Position numbers and translations under genes: made by a program
Notes under the pieces: model-generated
What the model saw: only the letters and a program-made list of their open reading frames with translations
Databases searched by the model: none
Told to the model about the DNA's origin: nothing
Source of the DNA: Cloeon dipterum
Taxonomy: Eukaryota > Arthropoda > Insecta > Ephemeroptera > Baetidae
Length of the DNA stretch: 64,000 nt
Assembly (NCBI RefSeq): GCF_949628265.1
Contig: NC_088790.1
Location: 2,174,545 to 2,238,544, forward strand
Reading direction: 5' to 3'
Shown here: positions 22,524 through 34,629 of the stretch, one piece after another
Layout: each line of letters opens with the position of its first letter
Numbering within the stretch: the stretch's first letter is position 1

Positions 22524-23614
22524 CCCGGCCGGCCGACCGGCCAGATTTGCGAGGGGAGGCTTCAAACCAGAGTAAAGTTGACAGCATCGCCGCCCGCGGC
22601 CACTGCAACCAGTTCACACAGCGAATCACAAAAGGCCAAAAGCTAATTTCCTATAATACATATAGTCTCTGTATATATATCGAAACAGCTTTCAGTTGAA
22701 TTTAAAACGGAAGATTTTTTCTGAATAGTCCATATTTTTGTGATTTTTTATTCTATTCCTAGGAATTAGATTTTAAGGGAAAATAGTCTCAGTTTTTTCC
22801 GTCAAACTCATCCCTGAAAAAATCAAAATTATAAAAATGTTTTGGCATTTTGGCGATTCACGCATAAAATTGAAATTGATCCTTAGGGACGAAAGTTTTT
22901 TCATAAACAGCAAACATGAGACAATTGAAAACGTGGAAAGGAGGTAAAATGCGACCTTAATATTTCAACACCTGTTCAAGTTCAGTGCTGTAACTATCAG
23001 CTTTGAAACAGCGTGTGACCATGCAAAAGCGTGTTTGCGATAAGAAAAGCCTGTATTTTTCTATTTTCATATTTTTTATGTCTAATTTAACGCTTTGTGA
23101 CAGTGTATTGATTATTTTTTAATTTTTGGCATCCCCCAAACTAATTATCAATCCTTCATCCAATTAAATTATTTTCATTCAATTCAGTTTTTTTTTAAGA
23201 AATATATTTATTTTGAAAGCTACAGAAGTCCAGGAGAAGCTCCGGAGAATTAACGGCTGGTGCTTATTCTGCTACACAAGGCAGTACAATTTTAGTTCAT
23301 TAGTGTGCAAATTACATTCACTTTATTTGACTTTCAGCGTGGTATTAATATAAATTTAACCAAACGCAGCAAAATTGAATGGTTTACCGACTCCTTGGCA
23401 CGCGCAGGACCACTGCCGGTCCGGAAACTGAATTTCAGAATTTTCGCGCAAATAGAGAATTAAAATTATTTTTTTAACATTTTTCAGCTTATTTGCGACG
23501 CGCAACGATCCAAAATGGTTTTATTTTTATTAAAATTGGCCATTCTTCCAATCGTCGACCACGACCCCTCATCGGACAGGTCTCGGACGAGGCTTCGACT
23601 TGGCATACCCTGCT

Positions 23615-23850
23615 GACCTTTTTCAGGGTACCGCGACCTGAGATCCTCTCCCAAGCCGGTTTTCAATGCTTTTCAATTAATTATTCGAGCACATTTGGCG
23701 ATACTCGGCGACGATTTTTCGTCCTTATCTTTTACTGACCTTCCTCAGGTTGTGTGACCTGAGTTCGGGACTGTTTTTTATGTTTAGCTGGCCTTTTTGG
23801 TCAATTTCGCGGCCTCGACGAACAGTTGCCACTTGTTTTGGTGTACAAGT
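23615..23850. repeat. Dispersed repeat family F, copy 2
   Basis: Matches the TFG intron 5 copy: CAGGGTACCGCGACCTGAGA, TCCTCTCCCAAGCCGGTTTT, GGCGATACTCGGCGACGATT, GCCACTTG. Confidence 0.7.
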
Positions 23851-24065
23851 CGACTCTTTTGACTTTCGTTTTAGAAAATTATGGAGATGAAAACGTGCAG
23901 CTCATAATCCACGGTCGATAATGAGGTGTGAAACATTTCGGGACGTGCGCATAAATAGCTTATTTGTCAGACGCGATTGTTGGTTGCTCTCTGAAAGTGA
24001 CGCCGTGGCAATAAATAGCAGGCGGGCGCCGCGCGGCGGCTCCAGCGCACCCCTCGCCCGTCGTA

Positions 24066-24090
24066 GGGGATGGGGCATGGGGCATGGGGG
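24066..24090. repeat. Short GGGGCAT tandem repeat
   Basis: Three to four units of (GGGATGG)GGCATGGGGCATGGGG at the end of a GC-rich island. Confidence 0.7.
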
Positions 24091-24949
24091 AGGCTTGTGT
24101 TTGTCGGCGCACGCTGTCTCTTCCGTGTAATTTGTCGTGTAATGAGTGGTTACCGCGTCAACTGATGATCCGGCCACTTATCCTTCCTTCCTTTTGATGA
24201 CTGGAGTTTTAATTTCGACTTTAAATTACAGAGTACGACTACTTTCTCACGGCATTATATCAGGATTTTATTTTGCCTTTGATCAATTATTGCGTCGTTT
24301 AAAGTATTAAAATACTAATAATTTCAAATAAATTTACTTGAAAAAATCGTGCAAAATATCCAAAATTTAATTCAGAGAAGAATTTGTTTAAACAAAAAAG
24401 AAAGTTTTGTTCCCACGAACCACAACATTCTTTCCGGTTGACCCCTTTAAATCAGGATTTCAATAAAATGTGTCGGGTTTTTTTTATCAAGCCGAGTGCT
24501 TCTTTTATTCTAAATTTATGCGACTTTAATCAGATCGAATTGAAATAGAAATAAAAGCGTATGTCCGCAATGAAGACACGCGGCGGCGTGTCTAATGAGG
24601 TGGAAAGGTGATTTTCCACGTCACCGAGTCGCGGCCGCGCCCCCGAAACCGCGGCAATATAGAACTGCGCGCGTTCTCACGCGACCGCAGATACCCTCGT
24701 ACGGCGCACAATGGACACAATGCATGTTCTCTCGCGTTTGCAGCCGAAACACACGTATTCTTTGTATATCTCTGTGTTTGCCGGCACACGCGCAGAACTA
24801 ATTGCCAAGGCAAACACTCACAGGGTGGCTTTATAGATTTATTGGTTTGAGGGTTTTTTATATTTATTTGGTCTCTAAATAAATAAAACTGGTCATATAT
24901 CTGCATTGAAAACGTGTTCTTCAATTTTCAATAATCAAACAGGGGTCTT

Positions 24950-25105
24950 TCAATTCAATTTTTTCTAATTTTCACCAAAATTTCCAGCGCTTGACCACAT
25001 TTTCTTGGCAAATTCCGATTCCTCTCGTCGAGATCCGTCCAACAGCGTTTTAGGGAAACTCTTTGTTGTGAAATAAAATCAGATTTCAAGTAAGGAGACA
25101 GTTTT
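24950..25105. repeat. Repeat family D, copy 2
   Basis: Shared words: TTTTTTCTAATTTTCACCAA, CAGCGCTTGACCACATTTTC, TTGGCAAATTCC, GGGAAACTCTTTGTTGTGAA and AAGGAGACAGTTTT. Confidence 0.65.
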
Positions 25106-26201
25106 AGTAATGTTCTGCAGAATGGAATTTTTTAATTTGTGGCCCGATTTTAGTGACTTCTGACCAACGAATTTGGTCAACAAAGTTTAATTTTCCTCTC
25201 TCACCCAACAGGAGAATATTTCGTTTTTGTTTATCGATTTTTTCATCAACGCCTAATTTATTTATGGAGGGCGAGAACATGAGAAGAACATTTTTGGCAT
25301 TTTTGGGAGGCTTCATAAAATACACGCGAAGAACTCCCAAAAATTTAAGGATTGCCTGCTGAGAGTTTGTAAAAATATTTCTTGCATCCGGGTTATTCAT
25401 GTTAATTTTAATAAAGCGTCAAGGGGAGAAAAGCCAAAAAAATATAAAAATTTCTTGAGGAATCCATTCAGTTTCTGGCTTCCACTTCAAGCTGCGCAGC
25501 TCAAGAGGGATTTGTTCTCAACTATTGCATCAACGCACGATAAACTGACGAATATTTCAAGGTAATATCCTTAGTTTGAGTTCTAATTAGGAGTAATGGC
25601 AAATTGAATACGTGACACTCGTGAAACGACACGATATTCTTCACACGAAAGTAACAAAAAACGTGCACCACCCACGAATCTTTTGACTTATTTTTGTGAA
25701 AAGCAAAATAAATGTGAGCAGCACAAATCACTAAACTCAGACGAAGAAAGCCTAAGGCAGGGCGTCAAGGTCTCAGTTGGTGTTCCCTAAACGCGCATCT
25801 CTCCTACAACATAATATCTGGTGCGTTCGCTTGAATAGGAGGGCTGCAAACACGCTATTGTGCTCATTCCTTGAAAATACGCATATTATCCTGCAATTGT
25901 TTGACTTCTGCGGCGTAAAAAATTGGGTGTCAGCTAATATAGGAGGGGAAATCAGTCATTCTTCTGCAGTTGCAGAGTGAGCACGTCGAGCTCTCTTCTT
26001 TCCTCAAGTAAAAACTCACCCGGTGGCATCAGGAGAAATCCTTAAGGTATTCTTTTCAACAGCTAGCAAAGTTAAAATTGTGTTCTTCCTCGTGTTAATT
26101 CGTGTTCCCTATCAAATTTATTTTTTCTGTAAACCCGAGGTCTTGAAGATTAATAATTTGATGTCGTAGTGATAAACTAACTGAAAATAATTAATCTCCA
26201 G

Positions 26202-28573
26202 ATGGCAGCGTTGATCAGGGCGAGCATCAGACAGCACCTCCGCCAAATCAAAGATGAAGAAGTCGAAAATCTAATGAACAGACTTAAAGAGATTGGAGTT
26301 CGCGATCTGGAAACTGCTCGTTTCGAAGGGGCAATCACCGAGGAAGACCTGAAAGGAGTGATCCCGGTTGTGTTGGCGAGAATTCTCCTCAGAAAATGGA
26401 CAGCGGCAGAACCAAATAAAGAAGTCCCGGTGCAACAATTGCCCGTCAAAAGTCGGCATCTTGAGCCGCAACTGGATTTCGCCGATCCTGGTTTGCAGAG
26501 ACTGCTCGCAATCATCACTGCAATGAAAACCACGGGCATCAAAGAGAAGCGGCAAATATTAAACGCTGCCTGCGAACAGATTTACCAGAAGCACGGTCTG
26601 GAAACCAATTTGCACATCGATTCGTGGGTGTTCGTGGCGAAACAGCTTGCAAACAAATACCCGACGTTGTTCGAAAACGTTGCCCATGCTGCAACTGCCA
26701 TGAGCTCCCACATTTCTTACCTCATAGGAAAAGAAAAATGGGATTCCGAACCAAAACGCAAAAGGACGAAGGCTGAAACCGAAGCAAACGCCTACGGATG
26801 CAAACTCGTCGACTACAAAGATCTACCACCAGTAGAGCACACGCAAATAATTGTGGAAGAATTGCAGGAAGAGCACAAACTGGGCGCTGCCAATTGGAAT
26901 GCGCCGCGCGTCGCACAGTTGATGGCTGAAATCTTCAAAACGATCCACCGCGATTTGAACGAAAGCAAACTGAGCGTTTCTAAGGCGAAGAAAAAGTATC
27001 CTTTTCTCTTCGAGCCGCAATTCATGCTGCAATACTTTGAAGAATTGACCGGCATTGCAGCCAACGACGCGTTCAACCGCTTTATGGAAAAGCACCTGAT
27101 GTACGCATTCATGCACTTTTTCCGCCCACTCTCCCGTCCGCGGAACGAACTGATTGCGATGATCGCCATCGACAAGATGCGACTGATAGCCGAGAAAGCA
27201 GCAGACGGCGACACCAATAAGCAACCCCTATTGCTGGCGGTCCTACTGTTTGCACAGATGCAATTCCACGGCGGCGCTGATTTCGACGCCGGCTCGTTTA
27301 TCTTGACAGCCAGGGTAAAGCAGGGCATTTTTTTAATTCCAATAATTCCTGACTGCCTCTTAAAAATGTTATAGAAATCGATGACCGACGAACAGATTAA
27401 GCAAGAGTTGAATCTTCCGGACACTCCTATTATTGTCGCTTTAGGTAAGTTTAAAATTTAGATTTTAAATTTTATTGTTTTGATCTTCTTAATTTAATTA
27501 CAAAACAATTTCTTGAAAAGTGATCGGATTTCTGAAATCTACTCGGTGAGATGAATCGAATGATGTGCCACTTCCATACCTTTGCTAATCTTTGTGATTT
27601 TTATCGGAAAATACTCTGGGACAATCACGTCTAACAGTTTTTCGTAGAGCCCAATTTTTTCCAAGATAGTTTTCATAAATCTAGCTTTATAGTGTGACCA
27701 TTTTCCGGTAAATACGGGTAAATTTTTAACACGGATTTTCCGGAAAATTGGAGAGAGAAAAATATTTATGTGATTTCAATAAATTTTACATTTTTAGAAT
27801 CTGCTCAGCAAGACGATTCGAATGATAGCAACTTGCAAACGTTCACAAACGTTTGAGATTTGAGTTTTGTTTTTGTCTGAATAAGTGGTTTTTATAAAAT
27901 CAACATTTATTTAGACTCTTTGCTGGAAATTTCGAACCTATTTTTAAAACTGCTTTTCCGGGAAATTTTGGAGAGGAAATCCCCCGGTGATCGGATTTCT
28001 ATAAATTGAATAATTTTGGAATCGGCTTAGCGAGACGAATCTAATGATGCTTGAATTTCATACTTATGCAAAAGTTTTCAAAAAAAAAAAAAAAAATCGG
28101 CGGGAAAATCGCGTGCTCCAAATTTTTGGAAATCTTAAAATTGCAAATATCATCAGCTGACCAGAACCTTTTGAAACCAAAAATTCATGTTCTTATTCCA
28201 CAGGCGTAAACTACATGATTGCAAAGAGGTTTGTCGTGTGCATCGAAGGACTGCCTGTCATGCGCGTGGATGGAATTTGCCAGGCCCTGAGCTGCTGCTT
28301 CGCCTCTTTCTACGTGTTCTCGCATCTTTGCTATCCACAAAACACATGCTTCCTTTGGGAATTCATCCAAAGGTCCTCATTTATTTTATTTGATTGTCAC
28401 ATATTTTTATTTAAAATTGCAGAGCGGTGTTCAATTTGAATCCGGAAGAAGATGGCGATCATCTCAACGCACGAGGCAAAAGCAAAAAGGGACCAGGCAA
28501 GTTATCCATATCTCAACGAGTGGCGGCGGCAATAGCGTCCATTATGGACCTCAGGAACCTGTATGAAGAATGA
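26202..28573 (+). CDS. SAMD3-like protein
   Basis: Exons: 26202-27314, 27375-27444, 28204-28372 and 28423-28573, in phase, 500 residues; human SAMD3 is about 520. Residues 15-70 look like a SAM domain (LKEIGVRDLETARFEGAITE, then EDLKGVIPVVLARILLRKW). Further features resembling SAMD3 as I remember it: a basic KRKRTKAE patch, SKAKKKYPFLFEPQFMLQYF (compare LKDILKLFPFLKCPYQMF), and a C-terminal block IEGLPVMRVDGICQALSCCF then ASFYVFSHLCYP with FLWEFIQRAVFNLNP (compare TKVDDCVTALAALVAAFHVF and FNFLETLIFDMHSP). The biochemical role of this family is not established, and I propose none beyond likely protein-protein contacts through SAM. The single 1.1-kb first exon is unusually large for this window. 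Intron 2 holds three or more family E repeat units. Confidence 0.65.
27500..28075. repeat. Repeat family E, tandem-like units in SAMD3-like intron 2
   Basis: Three units carry CTGCTCAGCAAGACGATTCG-type cores near 27541, 27800 and 28020, each followed by A(A/T)TGAT and linked by blocks such as TTTTCCGGAAAATTGG. The unit length is about 240-260 bp. A poly(A) run (about 28080-28096) follows the last. Confidence 0.65.
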
Positions 28574-28619
28574 GAAAGTAAATATAAATATACAACAAGT
28601 TTATTTATACAATACTGTA

Positions 28620-31468
28620 CCGGAATTAATTGATTTTTATTTTTGAATTGTGCCCGTCCGTCAGAACAAAATGTTGACATTGGTGATGACAGCGGTGCAA
28701 AATGAGCCGTATTAACAATCGAGAAAGGGTGTCGGCGCAGCAGCGATGAATTTATAATTAGCCAGGTCAGGTCCCACGATTAAAATTCAAATCGCAGACT
28801 CGTGCCTCGGGTGTTTGCCGCCCCGCCGCAGCCGGAGCTTCATCCCTTATTCGCGGGTTCATCTCGCGGCGCTAGATTGAATAAAGCGCGTGGTGGTCCA
28901 CAACATATAAGCCCATTGTGCTTGCCCCTTTGTGTGGCTATGCAAATTAGCTTGCATTTCAATTGTGCATTCGAATGTGTTTGCTGTGGGAACAGAAACT
29001 AAATAAAATTCTAAAAAATAGGGATGTCGATTTTTGTGGATAAATAATCTTTTATTTTAAAATATTTAAATAGGGGCTATTTGGATTTTTCAATTGGCAT
29101 TTTGACAAATGAGGGTGAGATACGATAAAATAGAGTTAAGAATTGAGATTCTTGTGGTGAAAATCACATGGAACGACACCGAAAACGCTCATTTCTGACC
29201 AATAACTAAAAATTCCTCCCCCGGGGGGTATATGGGGTGGGTCTCAGCCCCCAGCCATATTCCCGAAAATTCAAAAAATTATTAATCTCCATCAAATTTG
29301 GGCTCAATTTACTCGAAATCTGCAAAAGTTTGGACTATTTAAAAAAATCCCGTTTTAGAGGGTGCAAAAATCCATGATTTTTCAATTTTGATTATCTCAA
29401 ACATGGATATTAAAACATGGAATTAAACCAATTTTTTATATGTTGTTGACACGTGTATGGACCACATTTTGGCTATTTTGGAATTTAATCCCTAGAGCTT
29501 GTCAGATTTTTTTGTTGAAAATTTCAACCTGATATTTTTAACTTTGACATCTGACCTACAAAGTTGGTCCCCGAGGATAAATTGCTTGGCGTTAAATCTA
29601 GAACATTGTTTCTCAAAAATTTCCTCCATCAATGCAAAATTTAAAATAAAAAATTGCCATTTTTAAACGAAAACAATTATTTTGGTTGTAAAATTTCTTA
29701 AAAGAAAACCGATTTCAGAAATAGAAATCCAATTATCGACTCTGGATTGAGTATTATCCGCAGCCGCATTAATTGTCAGAGCAGATTTTTCAAAAATGAT
29801 TATCCGCTGGCTATAGTGCGTGTGTGCGTCGTGAGGAGCGGCGGGGCGGCGGCGGGCGAAGTGCAGCTGATTGATTGTTGTTACACAAACCATTTACAGG
29901 GGCCAAAGGGGCTGCCGTCGACAGGCCGTGGCGCACGCACCCTCCCTTCCTCAGGGGTGGAAGCGACTGGTGGCACGCGCCCCTCCCCCGAAAGCCGGCC
30001 GCGACACAAAGGCGGCCGCGACACACGAGTGCAAATTAAGATTTCACGGCTATCGGCCTGTTTGTAAATACACTCGAGTGGTTTGTTCTCGCTGAATCGC
30101 ATTAGCCACCACCACTGATTTTGAGATTCGTTTCAAACACAGCATCGTGCAAAAATACTGAAAAAAATTGTAAAATGTACTCTGGAAATTATAAATTTGA
30201 CGGGAATGATACCTGGACTCAATATGAATTTTTAATAAAAAAAATTAAAACAATTGAGACGAATAAAATGCTTGAAACGAGCCCGCTGTTGACAGGGGTT
30301 GGTAAATTTTCCCGAAATATTAGCCTTTATTACTTCTTGGAATTTCGAGGATTTGGGTGATTTTTGAAATAAAAAAGATAAACGAATTTTCGATAGCGAA
30401 TAGTTTTGCTCCAGGTGGTGCCAAAGACTCCAGCCAAAAACCGCTGAACTCGTCTTGAAGTCAAAAAATTCACCCCCGAGGTCACAGGTCAAGCAAAGTA
30501 CCTTTCGGTGACCCCAGGAAGAAAATTGAAAAAGGTCTCATAACTGGAATTGTGATTATTTTGGCTTCAAATATTTTGTAAAAAAAAAAAATTTAAGATT
30601 TAATCAATTTTATCAATCATATCTTCTAAAACCATTTTTGCCCACTTTTGACCTGATGCATCACAAAAACAGTATAACTATACGCACATTAAATCATAAT
30701 TATTAACCGTTTTAATCCCCCAGAATAAGAGTTAATTTAAGGAGTTTATGCAAAAACTGGAATATTTTTCTTTTTAATTTCTCAAATCACAAAATCAGTT
30801 TCTCTAAATGTAAAAATATTATAAAAATCGACATCCTGAGGTTCTATCCCCCTAAATTGAGTCACCAAAGTATGTGACCGAATTAACCTTTTTACGAAAA
30901 TCCACCCCTCGAGATCAGTTGCTGATATTAAAAGACTAGATAAAATAAAATAAACTTGTTTTAAAACATGACATTAATTAAAAAATAGCACGATTTTTTG
31001 GATAATTAATTAAATATGCTGTTTTTTTAATTTCTGAGAAAATCGGATGCAAACTTTTAAATTTAAATAATGCTAATCAAGCACTGTCTCCTACTGTAAA
31101 AACACGATTTACTTCACAACATTTAGGGAATTTTCCGAATAATTCACTCTCCATTTGATAGATTGCAACGGAGAGGAATCGAAATCAATCGAAAAAATCT
31201 TTTAATATTTCGAGATATTTGGCACATTCTGAAATTTACCACCTGATATTTCTAAAATTAAACAAGAAATTTAACTTTTCGCAAAATTCCCTTTGACGGA
31301 AAATCAAATAAAATTTTCCGAAGCAACAACCTTTACCCGGGACGCAGCCGAAAGGCAGCCATGTTAGCGAAAAGTGGCAGGAAATCGATCGGGGGCGGGT
31401 TTCCGTGCGCGCGGGGGTGGCCTGCGCGCTCGAATGAGAGCCGGGGTTGCATTGGCCGAAGACGGCGG
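28620..31468. other. Non-coding stretch upstream of the bHLH gene
   Basis: No exon recognised. A GC-rich patch at 29820-30020 with repeated GCGGCCGCGACACA could be regulatory. The last 150 bases (31370-31510) are GC-rich and lead into a TATA box. Confidence 0.5.
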
Positions 31469-31469
31469 C

Positions 31470-31478
31470 TATAAAAAG
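31470..31478 (+). promoter_or_regulatory. TATA box of the bHLH gene
   Basis: TATAAAAAG lies 41 bases before the first ATG (31511), in a GC-rich setting. That leaves room for a start site near 31500 and a very short leader, so the ATG at 31511 or the in-frame ones at 31526 and 31559 are all possible starts. Confidence 0.65.
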
Positions 31479-31510
31479 AGGCCCGGACCGATCCCCAGGG
31501 ACACACGGAA

Positions 31511-34325
31511 ATGCAATCGACGCGGATGCAGGCGGACAGCAGCAGCGGCCCATTCAAAATGCAGAGCTTCGGCGCCCTCTACGATGCCCAGGGCGACGAC
31601 GACGAGCTGCCCTCCTGCGCCTTCGCCGGACGCTCCACCATCCAACACTATCTCTCCATGACAGGTAACATTTCATCATTACAGAATCCAGACGCATTTG
31701 TACACAAAATTTAGCTAAGGGATGATTGACTGACAAAATATTTTAATCTTTCACCCCTTAAAATGACCCCTGTGGTGGAAGTTCTTGATTTTTTTCTTCT
31801 ATGTAAGGGTTTGATCCTGATTTCTTGAAATAATATAATTTAATGGACCATTTGTTTCTTCAACCCCCTTACCACCCTCTAAATCAACCCCTAAAGAATT
31901 ATTGGTTCCTTTACTAATTTTTAAAGCTCTCAGTTTTGAACTTACTTCTACCCTTTGACGGAATTTCTTGTTTTTTATCAGAAAAATAAATGCCTTGACG
32001 CTTTTACACATTCGATAAGGTCTGAAATTCTTTGGGGTTAATCGAGGGGGTGTTTAAGGGGTAGAAATATCATATGGTTCAATTATGAATTAGTCCAGGC
32101 TTCCAACGCAATGTGTTGTTACAAAAAAGAGAGGGGAAAAATCAATTCCATAAACAAAAATAATAATAAAATATTTTGAAGGGATGGTTTTATGGGGTTG
32201 AATTGGGGTGTAAAGATAAGGATGAAATTATTTTGTAAGAAATACATTTTAGGAGAAGAAATGGAAAACGAATTTCTTTAAAAAGAGGCAATTATGTACC
32301 AAAAATGTTATAGGGGGAGATTTAGAGGGTTGGGGGGTTGAAGTATCAAATGGCCCTATAAAATGAGCTTCTTTGAAGAAAGGTAGCTAAAATCATGATG
32401 ATAACTAACGTAAATAACAAATTCTTGCAAATGGGTAGTTTTAAGGGGATCAATTGGGGTTGAAAGATGAGGATTGTGAATTTTTTAGTTTTATGAAGTA
32501 AATTTCAAGCAAAGAAATTAAACGAATTTACAAAAAATTGCTTTTATTAAGAAGGAATAAGGTATAAAAATGTTTTAGGGGTTGATTTAGGGGGTTGTTT
32601 AGGGCTTGAAGTAGAAATCATTTTATACTTTACTAATTTTTAAATCCAGATTTTTTTATTTCTCGCTGAAGATGTCAAAATTTAATCAAATTAACAAGAA
32701 ATAGGGGTGTGTTTAGGGGATGACAATGAAAAGGGATTGAATTTACAAAAAAACATTCATCCCTTTTTAGTTTAAATTTGTCTTGATAGATTTGAAAGAC
32801 TGGAAATAAATTTTGAGGCTTAAATTCCGAATTTGTGTTGCAGAAGAGCAGGGAGAGGGAGTGATGGTGAGCAACGGTGACGAATCAGGGATGCACTTGG
32901 GGGCGTCCTCGGCGGCCGGCTCGAGCAGCAACAACTACTACCACCAGCAGGCAGCGTGCAGCAGCGCGAGCGGCGGCGGTGGCGGCGGGGGCGGCGGAGG
33001 CGGCAGTCCGTACAGGGTGCAGCGGCACGCGGCCAACGTCAGGGAAAGAAAAAGAATGCTGAGGTCGGCACCTACCCTCGGCCCCAAGGATACCGTAAAG
33101 ATGTGAGATTTACGGCCGGGGTTGCCCGTTAACGCAGGGGTTGGCTTCATGCGCGCGCACGCTCAGGCTTAAGGGTGGCTATTTTTTATACTTAGGAAAA
33201 ATTTTTCGCTGGGCGCAGCATGCTGAATTCTTAGGGCTGTGAAATTTTGACGTATTTTTTTATTTCAATTTTATTTTTAATTTTTCCATTCCGAAAAAAA
33301 CAATTTTAAATGTAAGAAACGTCTGAAATTCGCAGTTCTATAAATTGTAAATTTTTATCCCAAAAGCTGTCGATTCGGTAAATTTCAATAGCATGATTTT
33401 GGTAGATAATATAGTGAGTGCGGTTTTATGGAGACGCGCGGCCCTTTTCTAATCAATGTCCTTTCGGGGGTCCAGCAGCATCAACTCTGCCTTTGATGAG
33501 CTTCGGGTTCACGTGCCGACTTTCCCCTACGAGAAGCGGCTGTCCAAAATCGACACGCTCCGCTTGGCCATCGCCTACATTGCGCTGCTCAGGGAGGTCC
33601 TGCACACCGACTACGACCCTCTCACCTACGTCGAAAAGTGTCTCCGAGGCGAGATCAAACCCGAAAGGGCCGAATGGAACACTAGCGGTGAGAGAAAAAA
33701 AATTAAATAATATTTATTTTTAAATTAGCAGGCTAAAATTGCTTCAAATGTTGGCGAATTTAAGTAATTTTTACATTTTTCGAATCTGCTCGGCGAGACG
33801 AATCAAATGATGTGCAACATTCACACTTTTGGAAAATTACATTTTTCCACATTTTTCCAAAGGAAACGTGCTCTAGGAAATTCACGTGCGGAAATTTATT
33901 TGCTTTTAGTTGATATTTTTTCTAAGATACTTTTACAAAATCAAGCTTTTAATTTTTCACTATTTTAAATCTAATAAACTATAAAGCTACACTTTTTCAA
34001 ATGGGTTTTCCGGAAAATTGGGGAACGGTAAAAAAATAAAATGGTCGGATTTCAATAAATTTTACATTTTTGGAATCTGCTCAGCAAGACGAGTCGAAAG
34101 GTGTGCCATTTTCGTACTTTCGGAAAGATTTAAAAATGTTCTAAGTTCCAACAGAAAGGTGTCCTGGGAAAATCGTTTGTAGCAGAGTTTGAATTATTAT
34201 TATTTCTTGTTCTAGATCTAACAGCAAGGTTGTCTTGGATCAACTGGGAAAACCTGGGAGTCAATCCAGGGCGTCGGGGCGTGTTGACAAACCTGACCTT
34301 GTCCGCCGACAACATGACTGGCTAA
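31511..34325 (+). CDS. bHLH transcription factor, Ptf1a/48-related (Fer2-like)
   Basis: Exons: 31511-31664, 32844-33063, 33479-33687 and 34216-34325, in phase, 230 residues. The basic region is [20 protein letters not shown]. Helix 1 includes [20 protein letters not shown] and helix 2 [25 protein letters not shown](I/V)DTLRLAI is the mark of the Ptf1a/Fer group, which binds E-boxes as a dimer with an E protein (Daughterless). The C-terminus continues [19 protein letters not shown] and [18 protein letters not shown], an extension I associate with the 48-related 2 (Fer2) branch. Fer2 in Drosophila acts in clock and dopaminergic neurons, but the assignment needs a tree. The N-terminus is Ser/Gly/Asp-rich with an 11-glycine run just before the bHLH. 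The intron after RML splits the basic region from helix 1. Subtype is less sure than family. Confidence 0.92.
32160..32620. repeat. Degenerate ~250-bp direct repeat in bHLH intron 1
   Basis: Two diverged units share, in order, GTTTTA(T/A)GGGG(T/A)T, CAATTGGGGT or GAATTGGGGT, AAGATAAGGAT or AAGATGAGGAT, AAAAATGTT(A/T)TAGGGG and GATTTAG(A/G)GGGTT. Further GGGG-rich relatives lie at 31740-32060 and 32700-32740. Confidence 0.55.
33750..34130. repeat. Repeat family E, two units in bHLH intron 3
   Basis: GAATCTGCTCGGCGAGACGA then ATCAAATGATGTGC near 33781, and GGAATCTGCTCAGCAAGACG then AGTCGAAAGGTGTGCC near 34072, with TTTTCCGGAAAATTGGGG between them. Confidence 0.65.
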
Positions 34326-34545
34326 TCCTCTTTGCCAAAATATTGGCAATTTCACTGTGATAGCTTTGATCTAGTCAGTACTATATTTTATTTGTGATGT
34401 GTTTTGTGGTATGAATTAAATCGCTTCGGCCGAATCTATTTCAAGTGTCTTATTTTTCACTATAAAACCTTGAAAACTAATGAAGTAGGGACGAGCATAG
34501 TTATCTCAAAAACATTAGAGGGGCCGCTTTTAGTTGATAAAAGCT

Positions 34546-34553
34546 TATAAATA
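34546..34553 (+). promoter_or_regulatory. TATA box of GST-1
   Basis: TATAAATA lies 84 bases before the GST-1 start. A single TGATAA (34535-34540) sits just upstream, at -95 to -90 from the start codon. Confidence 0.5.
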
Positions 34554-34629
34554 AGTCGTCATCTCTATGCAGCTTATCAGAATCTGCCTCCTTCCGCACA
34601 TTCAGCATAATTCATTTTCGCTGCTGCAA

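Larger units (their letters stand above)
20790..26201. other. 5.4-kb gene-poor stretch
   Basis: No full gene recognised. It holds one candidate minus-strand exon (21572-21757), an (ATT)n tract, a CACGTG cluster in a GC-rich island (22460-22620), repeats of families D, E and F, and GC-rich islands at about 24020-24130 and 24590-24720 that could be promoters or unrecognised exons. The last few hundred bases are presumably the promoter and leader of the SAMD3-like gene. Confidence 0.5.

Noticed and set aside
23902-24177. Open frames in the GC-rich island near 24 kb
   Set aside because: Frames on both strands arise from composition. No domain, no good splice sites and no conserved pattern was found.
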